Assembly (NCBI GenBank): GCA_947167125.1
Contig: CAMVGT010000021.1
Coordinates: 1-38,629, forward strand
DNA: 38,629 nt
Direction: 5' to 3'
DNA from: an uncultured Erysipelotrichaceae bacterium
Lineage (GTDB): Bacteria; Bacillota_I; Bacilli_A; Erysipelotrichales; Erysipelotrichaceae
Shown here piece after piece: positions 25,023-32,858 of this stretch; positions within the stretch are counted from its first letter, which is position 1; each line of letters begins with the position of its first letter. The notes under the pieces were generated by a model. It saw only the letters and a program-made list of their open reading frames with translations. It did no database searches and had not been told where the DNA came from. Both the position numbers and the translations under genes were made by a program.

Positions 25023-27907
25023 AATGCAGGAAGTTCTTCCAGTTCTTCAGAAGACAGGGAATCGATTGTGTCCTTGTTTCCGACAATGCAGACGGACGCG
25101 TTCGCAATTGCCTTTTCCAGAAGATCCGCAAGATTCTTCAGATCTTCGGCAGTCATGTTCAGAATTGCTTTGCGTGCTTTGGCGCGGTTTTCATAGGTGA
25201 TGCCGCGGAAATAGCGGGTATCTTCAATCCGGATTGCGACAGCCGGAGAAAGAAGCGGTTCGGTGGAAGCCAGAGCACCGATAATCATCGGTGTGATATC
25301 TTCCGTCTCATTTTCCTTCAGATACTTTCCTGCTTCACGCAGTGCTTTCAGAGCGTTGGCGGGAGAAGGATCGCGGTAGGAATAAGCAGACAGTGTGCCG
25401 TTGGGATTCGCGCTGAATCCGGTACCGTAGGCGCCGCCTTTGACACGGACTTCTGTCCAGAGATATTCGAATGTCATCATATGGGACATGACAAGCATCT
25501 GCGGTCTGTAGTCTTCTTCGATTTTATGAAGATTCATTCCGAGGGCACTGTAGGAAATCGCTGCCGGAATCACAATCGCTTCCTTCGCGTCTTTTTCAAT
25601 CGGGTAATGAACCTTTGCCCGCTGTGCTTCTGTATAGTGCAGACGGTCAATGATCGAATCGATCAGATCTTCATGTTCGCCGGTCACGGAAACTGTCAGT
25701 CTTGCCGGTGAGAAAAGAATATCGGAATAGAGTTCACATTCTTCAAGGAATGTTCCGATCTTTTCATCATAATGATCTTCCAGATCTTTGGAGAATCTTG
25801 CGGATTCATAGCCGCCGGCATATTCACGGAATACACCTTCCGCTGAACAGTGCAGACCGATTCTGCGCATTGCGACAGAATGGCCGGACATGATCAGTGT
25901 CTGACGGAAGCTTTCGTTTTCCTGCTTGAGAAGCGGAAGAATCTTTTCTTTGTCAAAGACTGTCTCCTGGAGAATCTCCAGAATCAGATCCGCTGCCTTT
26001 TCGACATTGTGTCCGAGAACCGAACATGCAGCGCCGAATACAGGAACGCAGCTTTCATATTCATGGGCAGGGCTGTGCGCGTCGAGGAAGAATGTCAGTC
26101 CGCCAAGATCCGCGCGGATTGCCTGCTGCACCTCTTCCACTGTTTTGTTTTTTGTGGGCAAGGCGCCGAATAATCCGGAATAGAATCCGAGCGAAGGAAG
26201 ATGTTCTTTGGTAATGCCGGCAAGATTGAAATACAGCGTCATATAGACAATGCCGCTGGTCTCTGCCGGATAGACAAGAACCGGAACACCGCGGATGGAA
26301 ATCTCCTGATGGGGAATGCCGGCCGCAGGTTTTTCGGAAAGATCGCTGAGCGCCAGCTTGGGAAGCGAATTGATCGCTTCTTCACTGTCGGGTGTCTGCT
26401 GCCATTCATCAAGAATCCGGTTGCGTTCGATATATTCGGAAATGCTGTCTCCCCATGACTCCTTTGCCTGATGCAGACGTGCTTTTTCCTTTTCCGCCTT
26501 CTCGGCAAGAAGCGTTTCGGAAGGAACTGCGACAACACATGCAAGATGTTCCTCATCCATGATGAATTCACGGAACAGTTCTTCAAAATAGCCTTCTTCT
26601 GTTTTTCTGCGGAGTTCATCAAACAGGCCGCCGATGCATAAATTCTGTGCCGGATCGCCGTTGTAGAGCCATGTCTCCATCGCTCTTTGTCCATACATGA
26701 GACCTGCCGGTTCATGACGCTCGCGGTAGCGGAATTCCATCATGTTCAAAGAAGCGCTCAGCTGTTCATGGCTGATTCCTTCCTCCAGGATTTCTTCTGC
26801 TGTTTTGCGCAGTGTCTGTCTGACTTCCTCATATTTGTCTTCATCGGTATTGCGGACATTCAGAATCACCCAGGGCTGCTGAACGCCATCAATAATATCC
26901 AGTTCCACATCTTCGCCAAGGCCGTTGTCAATGATTGCCTTTTTCAGTTTTGAATCATTGGTTCCGACAAGTACCGTAGGAAGCAGATTCCAGGCAAGAT
27001 TCTTCATCGGATCATCAAATCTCGAAATAACCTTCGCGAAAGCGATCTGGGTGCGGTGCTCTGTCTGATCGCCCGGTGTCACTTCGTATTCATATCTCTT
27101 TGTGACAGCAGGCACAGCCTCCTGAACCGGAATATCGAAGCAGAAGTCTTCCTTTTCATAGGTGCTGAAATATGCATCATCAATAAACGCAAGTGCTTTA
27201 TCAATATCAAGACTGCCGTCCAGGAAAATTCTCGCGTTGGAAGGATGATAGAAGCGTCCGTGTGTTTCCAGAAATTTTTCATAGGAAAGATCGGTGATAT
27301 GTTCCGGGTCTCCCCCTGATACAAAGCGGTAGCTGTTGTCCGGGAAAAGAATCCGGTTCATTTCATCCATCAATGTTTCATCAACCGACGCAAAGGCGCC
27401 TTTCATTTCATTGAGAACAACGCCTTTATAAACCGGTTCATCCTCTTCACTCCGGATTTCATAATGCCAGCCTTCCTGATAGAAGATGTTGGGATTGTGA
27501 TAGATTGCCGGATGGAAAACAGCGTCCATATAGACCGACATCAGATTCATAAAATCCTGATCATTTCTTGAGGAAACAGGATACATCGTTTTATCCGGAT
27601 AGGTGAAAGCATTCAGAAATGTCTGCATGCTGGATTTCAGCAGTTCGACAAACGGCTCCCTGACCGGATATTTATCAGATCCGTTGAGAACACTGTGCTC
27701 CAGGATGTGGAAAACACCGGTGTCATCTTCGGGAAGTGTTTTAAAAGCAATCGCGAATGTTTTATTTTCGTCTTCACGTTTCATCCAGCACAGCTGCGCT
27801 CCTGTTTTTTCGTGTTCCATTTCATACAGAACACCTGCGCAGTCAGGGATTTCCCTGACACGGGTTACACGGAAACCGTGAAGGATTGTTCCAGTCTTCA
27901 GTTCCAT
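25019..27907 (-). CDS. M16C metallopeptidase (PreP/presequence-protease type)
   Basis: The 962-residue protein belongs to the insulinase superfamily, single-chain M16C class. The inverted zinc motif HILEH lies near residues 66-70 (FHILEHSVLNGS) and the distal Glu is in VVLNEMKGAF near 165. It has two halves, each of M16 fold, and length matches bacterial and organellar presequence proteases, which degrade short unfolded peptides. No signal peptide is seen, so action is cytosolic. The ATG at 27907 has GGAGG eight nt upstream; the frame to 27922 runs into that site. A TATAAT (27932-27937) lies just upstream. It is followed by the esterase gene. Confidence 0.93.
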   Translation of the reverse strand: MELKTGTILHGFRVTRVREIPDCAGVLYEMEHEKTGAQLCWMKREDENKTFAIAFKTLPEDDTGVFHILEHSVLNGSDKYPVREPFVELLKSSMQTFLNAFTYPDKTMYPVSSRNDQDFMNLMSVYMDAVFHPAIYHNPNIFYQEGWHYEIRSEEDEPVYKGVVLNEMKGAFASVDETLMDEMNRILFPDNSYRFVSGGDPEHITDLSYEKFLETHGRFYHPSNARIFLDGSLDIDKALAFIDDAYFSTYEKEDFCFDIPVQEAVPAVTKRYEYEVTPGDQTEHRTQIAFAKVISRFDDPMKNLAWNLLPTVLVGTNDSKLKKAIIDNGLGEDVELDIIDGVQQPWVILNVRNTDEDKYEEVRQTLRKTAEEILEEGISHEQLSASLNMMEFRYRERHEPAGLMYGQRAMETWLYNGDPAQNLCIGGLFDELRRKTEEGYFEELFREFIMDEEHLACVVAVPSETLLAEKAEKEKARLHQAKESWGDSISEYIERNRILDEWQQTPDSEEAINSLPKLALSDLSEKPAAGIPHQEISIRGVPVLVYPAETSGIVYMTLYFNLAGITKEHLPSLGFYSGLFGALPTKNKTVEEVQQAIRADLGGLTFFLDAHSPAHEYESCVPVFGAACSVLGHNVEKAADLILEILQETVFDKEKILPLLKQENESFRQTLIMSGHSVAMRRIGLHCSAEGVFREYAGGYESARFSKDLEDHYDEKIGTFLEECELYSDILFSPARLTVSVTGEHEDLIDSIIDRLHYTEAQRAKVHYPIEKDAKEAIVIPAAISYSALGMNLHKIEEDYRPQMLVMSHMMTFEYLWTEVRVKGGAYGTGFSANPNGTLSAYSYRDPSPANALKALREAGKYLKENETEDITPMIIGALASTEPLLSPAVAIRIEDTRYFRGITYENRAKARKAILNMTAEDLKNLADLLEKAIANASVCIVGNKDTIDSLSSEELEELPAL

Positions 27908-27931
27908 TGCCGAAACCTCCATAGCGAAACT

Positions 27932-27937
27932 ATTATA
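27932..27937 (-). promoter_or_regulatory. -10 element of the M16 peptidase operon
   Basis: TATAAT on the minus strand about 24 nt before the start codon; -35 weak. Confidence 0.45.
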
Positions 27938-27959
27938 GCCGAAACATGCCCTCTGAAAA

Positions 27960-27987
27960 AGAAAAGCGTCTTCAATCTGAAGACACT
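27960..27987 (-). terminator. terminator after the 56-residue gene
   Basis: GTGTCTTCA-GAT-TGAAGACGC followed by TTTTCTTTTT on the minus strand, 16 nt after the stop. Confidence 0.75.
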
Positions 27988-28002
27988 TTGTTCAATGCAT
28001 GA

Positions 28003-28173
28003 TTACTTTCTGTCGCTGCTGTTCAGAGCGATCAGATTTACAATTCTGACACTGCCGCGGCGCTCTTCGCTGCGCAGGCGGTTCAGATCATCGCCGTTCA
28101 TGAATTCATGAATATCGGAACTTCCTGATTCATAATCAACGACGTACATCATTGTTTTTTCTGTATGTTTCAT
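28003..28173 (-). CDS. small charged protein of unknown function (56 aa)
   Basis: An ORF with a strong ribosome binding site (AGGAAG, eight nt before the ATG) encodes MKHTEKTMMYVVDYESGSSD..., continuing HEFMNGDDLNRLRSEERRGS and ending VNLIALNSSDRK. It is followed directly by an intrinsic terminator. It is too short for usual gene-calling cutoffs. The product is soluble, with an acidic first half and an Arg-rich turn before a hydrophobic strand (VRIVNLIAL). No family is recognised. It lies 57 nt after the stop of the lipoprotein gene and may share its transcript. Confidence 0.65.
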   Translation of the reverse strand: MKHTEKTMMYVVDYESGSSDIHEFMNGDDLNRLRSEERRGSVRIVNLIALNSSDRK

Positions 28174-28230
28174 TGTTGGTACTTCCTTTCGTATTGATGC
28201 GGCTGTATGGAATGAATGTCATTCCGGTTT

Positions 28231-28785
28231 TTAAGACTCCTCCTTGATTTCAGGCTTCACCATTTTTCCATCGGAGCCCATGGTGAATGTTACGGAATAG
28301 GTATCGCATGTGACGGGTTCAGACGATTCGGATGTGGAGTAGTAGTCTTCGGTATGAAGGACGAATGTGTCTTCAGATTCCGGGACAATGAAGACAAGTG
28401 AGCCGCGGACTTCTTCGCCGATTCCCACTTCATAGACCTGCGCAAGTTCGTCATTGACGACAGGTTCTTCACCATAGGCTGAAATCGGCGCGTCATATTC
28501 ATCTTCGCCTTCACCCCATGCGATCCAGAAGTCAGCATCGCTCATGGAGATGGTGCTGTCGGACAGATTTGCGACACTCAGATCGACAACCAGGAAACAG
28601 TAGTCGTCATATGTCGACTTATCAGCCAGCGTTTTCGCTGTTTCGGCATCGTTGACAGTATAGCTGAAAAACATTGTGGACAGAGGTTCACATGCCTGTG
28701 CCTCTGTAATCCTGACCTCTTCCTTGCATGCGGACAGAGACAGTACGGCAGCGGCCGCTGCCAGGACCCGGATCATCTTTTTCAT
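28231..28785 (-). CDS. lipoprotein with a DUF4352-like immunoglobulin fold
   Basis: The 184-residue protein has a short basic n-region, a hydrophobic core and the lipobox LSAC with Cys at residue 20, so it should be lipid-anchored outside the membrane. The mature part shows the pattern DDYCFLVVDLSVANLSDSTISM, here in two parts (YCFLVVDLSV, ANLSDSTISM), typical of DUF4352-like beta-sandwich domains that stabilise secreted Bacillota proteins. It is strongly acidic overall. It lies downstream of the zinc-ribbon/TPR gene and upstream of the 56-residue gene, all on one strand. Note that lipoproteins require a working Lgt, which the fusion at 1601-2947 probably does not supply. Confidence 0.8.
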   Translation of the reverse strand: MKKMIRVLAAAAAVLSLSACKEEVRITEAQACEPLSTMFFSYTVNDAETAKTLADKSTYDDYCFLVVDLSVANLSDSTISMSDADFWIAWGEGEDEYDAPISAYGEEPVVNDELAQVYEVGIGEEVRGSLVFIVPESEDTFVLHTEDYYSTSESSEPVTCDTYSVTFTMGSDGKMVKPEIKEES

Positions 28786-28869
28786 ATTCCCTCCTCATGG
28801 AGCTGCTTCGGAAAGCATTTATCAGTTTAGCATAATGAATGCCTGCACTCCAAAGTTTTTTTGTCTGCG

Positions 28870-30240
28870 CTAATCCGGCAGGTACATCATCAGCCAGCCG
28901 CAGCCGCTGATGTAATATCCTCTTGCGATCAGCTTTCCGTTTTCATCGAGAACGGTTCTTGTGACAGGACGGTGCGCACTGTAGGATGTGATAGTTCTGC
29001 GGTAATTCAGATGCGGCATCCATGGAACCAGCGGCATGCCGCTGATCTTCGTGACGGTTTCCTTTACCGTTCCGTCATCGTTGTATTCATTTGTGATCCG
29101 CATGACGGTCTGCAGGAAATTGCGGGTGATGTTCAGGGTTTCGATCTGTCCGGCTGAATTGTATGTCAGGCCGGCAATGTATGTTTCATCCCCGATTGTC
29201 AGAACCGCATGTTCCGGATTTTCTTCGGCAGGCCATTCAATTTCCGCAATATCCCCGCTGCCGGTTTCAATCGTCTCTTTTGTCACAAAGCCTTCGCTGT
29301 TATATGTCCTGGAAAAGGACATGATCTGCTTTGATACTTCGCTCAGCGCGGTGATCTTGCGGATTTCATCATTTTCCTTTTCCGTGCCTCTTGCGATCCA
29401 TGACCAGGAATCGCCGGAAGGATAGACGGTCAGTTCGTATTCGGTATCCGGATTCCATTCAAAGGTGCCGAACACGCTTCTTTTTGTGCCGGCAGAGGAA
29501 TAGGCCTTGGCAAATTTCCAGTTTCCGTTATGGTCATAGACCAGATCTGCCCGGTAGATTTCGTTTCCCTTTTCATCGGCGCAGACCGCGGTTTCAATCT
29601 TTCCGTCCAGATTGTAGATATTGCCGGTTTCATCGGCATAGGTTCCGCCGTTCTGAATTGCCTTGATCCGGTTGTTTATGGTTTCATCCTGTGTCAGTTC
29701 ATACTGTTTCTGCAGGTAGACCATCGCGCCTTCCGTATCGTTGGTACTGAGATAGCTGTAGGCAATCTGTCCGCAGACATCGCCATAGCGGGCTTTGATG
29801 TCTTCCTTTGATGAAATCAGATCTTCAATCTTTGTGTAGACCTGATAGGATTCTTCAAACCGTCCGAGCTTGGCGTAGCTGTCTGCCAGCAGAATTCCTG
29901 AATCTTCTTTTTTTCCGAAGCGGAATGAATTCTTCAGGTGTTCAATGGAAGTTTCATAATCACCTGCTTCATAAGCTTCCTGACCGGCTTTATACTGCCT
30001 GTTCACAAAGGAACTGACGCCCAGCGTAATGCCGAGAGCAGCGGTAACCAGAACCGCGGCGGCAATCACCAGGATCCGGATCAGCTTCTCCATCTGTTTT
30101 TTCGGCGGTTCATCGGGAAGCTTTTCCGTATCGGCTTCAGCTGTTTCAGGGACTGTTTCTGAAGAAGTCAGCGCTTTTCCGCAATTGGTGCAGAATTTGG
30201 CGCCGTCTTCAATTTCCGCGTTGCAATAAGGACATTTCAT
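28870..30240 (-). CDS. zinc-ribbon, single-span, TPR protein with YD-like repeats
   Basis: The 456-residue protein starts with a zinc ribbon (C3, C6, C17, C20 in MKCPYCNAEIEDGAKFCTNC). An acidic linker, a membrane span (~52-74) and an extracytoplasmic TPR region (~80-190; AYEAGDYETSIEHL type) follow. The C-terminal ~250 residues contain short aromatic-x-Tyr-Asp/Asn-x-x-Gly units (LVYDHNGNW, RTYNSEGFV, LTYNSAGQI, NEYNDDGTV), which resemble YD/MORN-like beta-repeats. Zinc-ribbon-TM proteins of this sort are common in Bacillota with unknown roles. GGGAGGAG precedes the ATG. It follows the FHA gene after a terminator; the pair may act in envelope signalling. Function unknown. Confidence 0.75.
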   Translation of the reverse strand: MKCPYCNAEIEDGAKFCTNCGKALTSSETVPETAEADTEKLPDEPPKKQMEKLIRILVIAAAVLVTAALGITLGVSSFVNRQYKAGQEAYEAGDYETSIEHLKNSFRFGKKEDSGILLADSYAKLGRFEESYQVYTKIEDLISSKEDIKARYGDVCGQIAYSYLSTNDTEGAMVYLQKQYELTQDETINNRIKAIQNGGTYADETGNIYNLDGKIETAVCADEKGNEIYRADLVYDHNGNWKFAKAYSSAGTKRSVFGTFEWNPDTEYELTVYPSGDSWSWIARGTEKENDEIRKITALSEVSKQIMSFSRTYNSEGFVTKETIETGSGDIAEIEWPAEENPEHAVLTIGDETYIAGLTYNSAGQIETLNITRNFLQTVMRITNEYNDDGTVKETVTKISGMPLVPWMPHLNYRRTITSYSAHRPVTRTVLDENGKLIARGYYISGCGWLMMYLPD

Positions 30241-30251
30241 AGCGCTCCTCC

Positions 30252-30280
30252 CAAAAAGGATACCTCACCGGCATCCTTTG
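30252..30280 (-). terminator. terminator/attenuator between the FHA and zinc-ribbon genes
   Basis: AAAGGAT-GCC...GGT-ATCCTTTTT forms a hairpin with T-run on the minus strand. It ends only a few nt before the ribosome binding site of the next gene, so read-through would be needed unless a promoter lies within it. Confidence 0.7.
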
Positions 30281-30286
30281 TTTTGA

Positions 30287-31171
30287 TCAGTAAAGAATTC
30301 TGCTGATAACAAGCTCAGCTCTTCCAAGAGAGACCCTGTCGTTTTCGTTCAGCTGTGCGCTTCCCAGTGAAGGGAGCTTTGTGCCGTTGAGATAGGTTCC
30401 GTTATGTTCGGAAACATCTTCAATAAACAGGCCTTCTTCGTTGGCATAGATCCTTGCATGTCTGCGGCTTACTGCCGGCTCGGAAATGACGAGATTGCAG
30501 GATGTCTGCTCTCTGCCGATCAGGCACGGAAGTGTATCCACTTCATGTGTCTGCGACTGGCCGGCAACCGTAACCGTCACAACACAGCCCACAGGAACCG
30601 GGATTGCGGGTGCAGGCTCTGCTTCGGTATATTCTTCTTCCACATATTCCGCTTCAGGCTCTTCCGGTTCTTCTTCATCCATCGGGAACATGCGGGCCAG
30701 ATCAGGTTCATCTTCTTCAGCTGCAGCAGCTTCCGGTTCTTCTTCAATTTCCGGAATCAGCGGTTCATCAGAAGATTCGAAGACTTCCGGCTCTTCGCTC
30801 GGGAAGGAAACGATTTCCGGCTCTGCTTCTTCTGCAGGAGTTTCCATAAAGACCGGTGCCTGCGGAATGACGGTTTCGATCTCTTCTTCCGCAACAGGAA
30901 CTTCCGGTTCGGATGCAGGAATCAGTTCAGGTTCAGGTTCCGGAACAGGTTCTTCTGCAGGTTCCTCTGCCATCTCAGGCTCGGGTTCTGTCTTCTGCTT
31001 TCTCTTTGCGCGTCTGGCTGTGCGCTTAGGATCCGGTACCTCACGGCCTTCCTCGTCCACATAATATACATTTTTCTTAACTGCCAGAAAGATTACCGCC
31101 AGCAGCAGGACAATGCATACGCCTGCAAGGCCATAGATAATCATCTTGTCAAACTCTGGATCATTGAGCAT
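30287..31171 (-). CDS. membrane-anchored FHA-domain protein
   Basis: The 294-residue protein has a single N-terminal membrane span (~11-31, IIYGLAGVCIVLLLAVIFLAV) and a basic juxtamembrane stretch. A long Glu/Pro/Ala-rich linker (~65-195) and a C-terminal FHA domain (~200-294) follow. FHA hallmarks are visible: IGREQ near 220, VSRRHARI (Ser-x-x-His) near 238-245, and NGTYLNG near 261. FHA domains bind phosphothreonine peptides, so a Ser/Thr kinase system should exist elsewhere; none is in the window. AGAGG precedes the ATG. A -35/-10 pair TGACTT-17-TATGAT lies upstream at about 31220-31248, and a CCGGCATGCCGG palindrome (31195-31206) is in the leader. Confidence 0.88.
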   Translation of the reverse strand: MLNDPEFDKMIIYGLAGVCIVLLLAVIFLAVKKNVYYVDEEGREVPDPKRTARRAKRKQKTEPEPEMAEEPAEEPVPEPEPELIPASEPEVPVAEEEIETVIPQAPVFMETPAEEAEPEIVSFPSEEPEVFESSDEPLIPEIEEEPEAAAAEEDEPDLARMFPMDEEEPEEPEAEYVEEEYTEAEPAPAIPVPVGCVVTVTVAGQSQTHEVDTLPCLIGREQTSCNLVISEPAVSRRHARIYANEEGLFIEDVSEHNGTYLNGTKLPSLGSAQLNENDRVSLGRAELVISRILY

Positions 31172-31194
31172 ATATTAACCTCTTTATCAGTCAG

Positions 31195-31206
31195 CCGGCA
31201 TGCCGG
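31195..31206. repeat. 12-bp palindrome in the FHA gene leader
   Basis: CCGGCATGCCGG is perfectly self-complementary and lies about 25 nt before the FHA start codon, between the putative -10 and the ribosome binding site. It may be a leader hairpin or operator. Confidence 0.35.
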
Positions 31207-31254
31207 ATAACTCCTGTACATCATACAACAAATCAAAGGTAAAAGTCATCAGTG

Positions 31255-31992
31255 TCAATAGATCGGCCGGTCCGTTCGTGCTTCATTGCGGACCGTATGC
31301 AGGACAAACAGATCAAGAAGAATCACAAAGACATAGAAGAAGATCAAAGATGCGTCCGATCCGATCATGAGTGCGCCGTCATATACCGCATGCAGAAGAA
31401 CTGCCGCAAGATATCCTGTCCACTGAAGCAGGACGCTGGCGGAGGCTCTGCCCGTCACTTCTGCCATTCTGGCTCTTCCGTAATAGACGCCCATATAAAC
31501 CGCGAAGCTCATATGTGCCGGAATCGTCAGGATCGCCCTGGACCAGGCGATACTCAGATCCTGATACGTAAAGATATAGAAGATGTTTTCCAGTGCCGCA
31601 AAACCGAGCGACACAAAGATCGCATATACCATTCCGTCAAAGCGGTAGTTGAATTCAGGTGAATTCCAGGTATAGCGCTTCAGGAAAAGAAACTTGGATC
31701 CTTCCTCCATCAGTCCGACCATCATCGCGGTCACAACCGCATAACCTGCAGCTGTAATCGCATGAGAAGAATAGTAGAGCTTCAGAAGATAGTCGCCGCC
31801 GGTTTCCAGCAATGAGGCAAGCAGTGCGGAAAGGCATCCGCCGAGAATGCATTTCGTCAGAAGCTGAGCGGGTTCTTTTTCATGCCTGTCCTTGCGGTAG
31901 ATGTAAATCATCAGAATAACTGCCGGTATGACAGCCGCTGCCAGATACACCGCTGTGCGGGAAAAGCCGAAATACGGCATTCTGCTATTCAT
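31255..31992 (-). CDS. prsW: PrsW-family intramembrane metalloprotease
   Basis: The 245-residue polytopic protein has the PrsW motifs: GLMEEGSKFLFL (Glu-Glu-x-x-x-Lys), GFAALENIFYIF, PAHMSFAVYMG and LHAVYDG, with the His and Glu residues expected to bind zinc within the membrane. In Bacillus subtilis and Clostridioides difficile PrsW makes the first cut in the anti-sigma factor RsiW. Here the gene ends the tmk-holB-ricT-rsmI run and starts at 31992 in a TGATG overlap with the rsmI stop. The RsgI-like anti-sigma factor at 18072-19028 is a possible but unproven substrate. The GTG at 31998 was rejected because it abuts the ribosome binding site. Confidence 0.88.
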   Translation of the reverse strand: MNSRMPYFGFSRTAVYLAAAVIPAVILMIYIYRKDRHEKEPAQLLTKCILGGCLSALLASLLETGGDYLLKLYYSSHAITAAGYAVVTAMMVGLMEEGSKFLFLKRYTWNSPEFNYRFDGMVYAIFVSLGFAALENIFYIFTYQDLSIAWSRAILTIPAHMSFAVYMGVYYGRARMAEVTGRASASVLLQWTGYLAAVLLHAVYDGALMIGSDASLIFFYVFVILLDLFVLHTVRNEARTDRPIY

Positions 31993-32858
31993 CAGCACGT
32001 TCCTTTCTGCGGGTCTTTATGGACCATGTCATAAATCCTGTTCTTGGGAACACCGGTACGCGCTGCGACATCCTTGATGGCCTGGGATGTTGTCATGCCG
32101 GTTTCCACCGACTCATTGACCATCCGAAGGATCATCGACATGTCGACATCCTTGTTATAGTCATCCCTGTTTCCTTCAATGACCACAACCATCTCACCTT
32201 TGAGCTCATCCAAGATTTCAAGCATCTCGCTGATCGTGCCGCGCAGGAATTCTTCATGGATCTTTGTCATCTCCCTGCACAGGCAGCATCTTCTGTCGCC
32301 AAGCACTTCCAGACAGCTTTTGAGCATCTTGGTGATCCGGTGGGGTGCTTCATAGAAGATCATCGTCATCGGATAGGCGCGGTATTCCTGCAGTTTCCTG
32401 ACTCGATCGCCATTGGACGGCGGCAGGAAACCGACAAACAGGAACGGCTGCGCGATCAGTCCGGAAGCCACAAGCGCATTGAGCACTGCACTGCATCCGG
32501 ATACCGGAATCACATTGAATCCTTCTGCGGAAGCTTCTGTCACAACTCTTTGACCCGGATCGCTGATCAGCGGATAGCCGGCATCGGAAATCAGAGCGAC
32601 ATTGTTTCCCTGGGAAAGCAGATTCACAATTCCCTTCGCGCTGGATTCTTCATTGAAATTCTGATAGGCAATCAGTCTTTTTGAAATGCCGAAATGCTTG
32701 AGCAGCTGGCCGCTGGTGCGGGTGTCTTCGCAGGCGATCACATCCACACTGTTCAGAATTTCCAGCGCACGCGGGGTCATCTCGGAAAGATTGCCGATCG
32801 GGGTGGGGACCAGATACAGGGACGGCTTTTCATTTTCAAATGATTTCTGCCGGTTCAC
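31992..32858 (-). CDS. rsmI: 16S rRNA (cytidine1402-2'-O)-methyltransferase
   Basis: RsmI (288 residues) methylates the ribose of C1402 in the decoding centre. The SAM-binding N-terminal motif is LYLVPTPIGNLSEMT near 14-28. ACEDTRTSGQLL near 58 and ISDAGYPLISDPG near 90 are diagnostic, as are VPVSGCSAVLNALVASG and FYEAPHR. It starts at a GTG that overlaps the ricT stop as GTGA, with AGGAGG seven nt upstream. The arrangement next to ricT and holB is usual for Bacillota, although a yabA gene, often between them, is missing here. Confidence 0.96.
   Translation of the reverse strand: MNRQKSFENEKPSLYLVPTPIGNLSEMTPRALEILNSVDVIACEDTRTSGQLLKHFGISKRLIAYQNFNEESSAKGIVNLLSQGNNVALISDAGYPLISDPGQRVVTEASAEGFNVIPVSGCSAVLNALVASGLIAQPFLFVGFLPPSNGDRVRKLQEYRAYPMTMIFYEAPHRITKMLKSCLEVLGDRRCCLCREMTKIHEEFLRGTISEMLEILDELKGEMVVVIEGNRDDYNKDVDMSMILRMVNESVETGMTTSQAIKDVAARTGVPKNRIYDMVHKDPQKGTC

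Noticed and set aside
30404-31210. 268-codon plus-strand reading frame
   Set aside because: Antisense of the Glu/Pro-rich FHA gene; its Phe/Arg-rich composition is a mirror of GAA/CCG codons.
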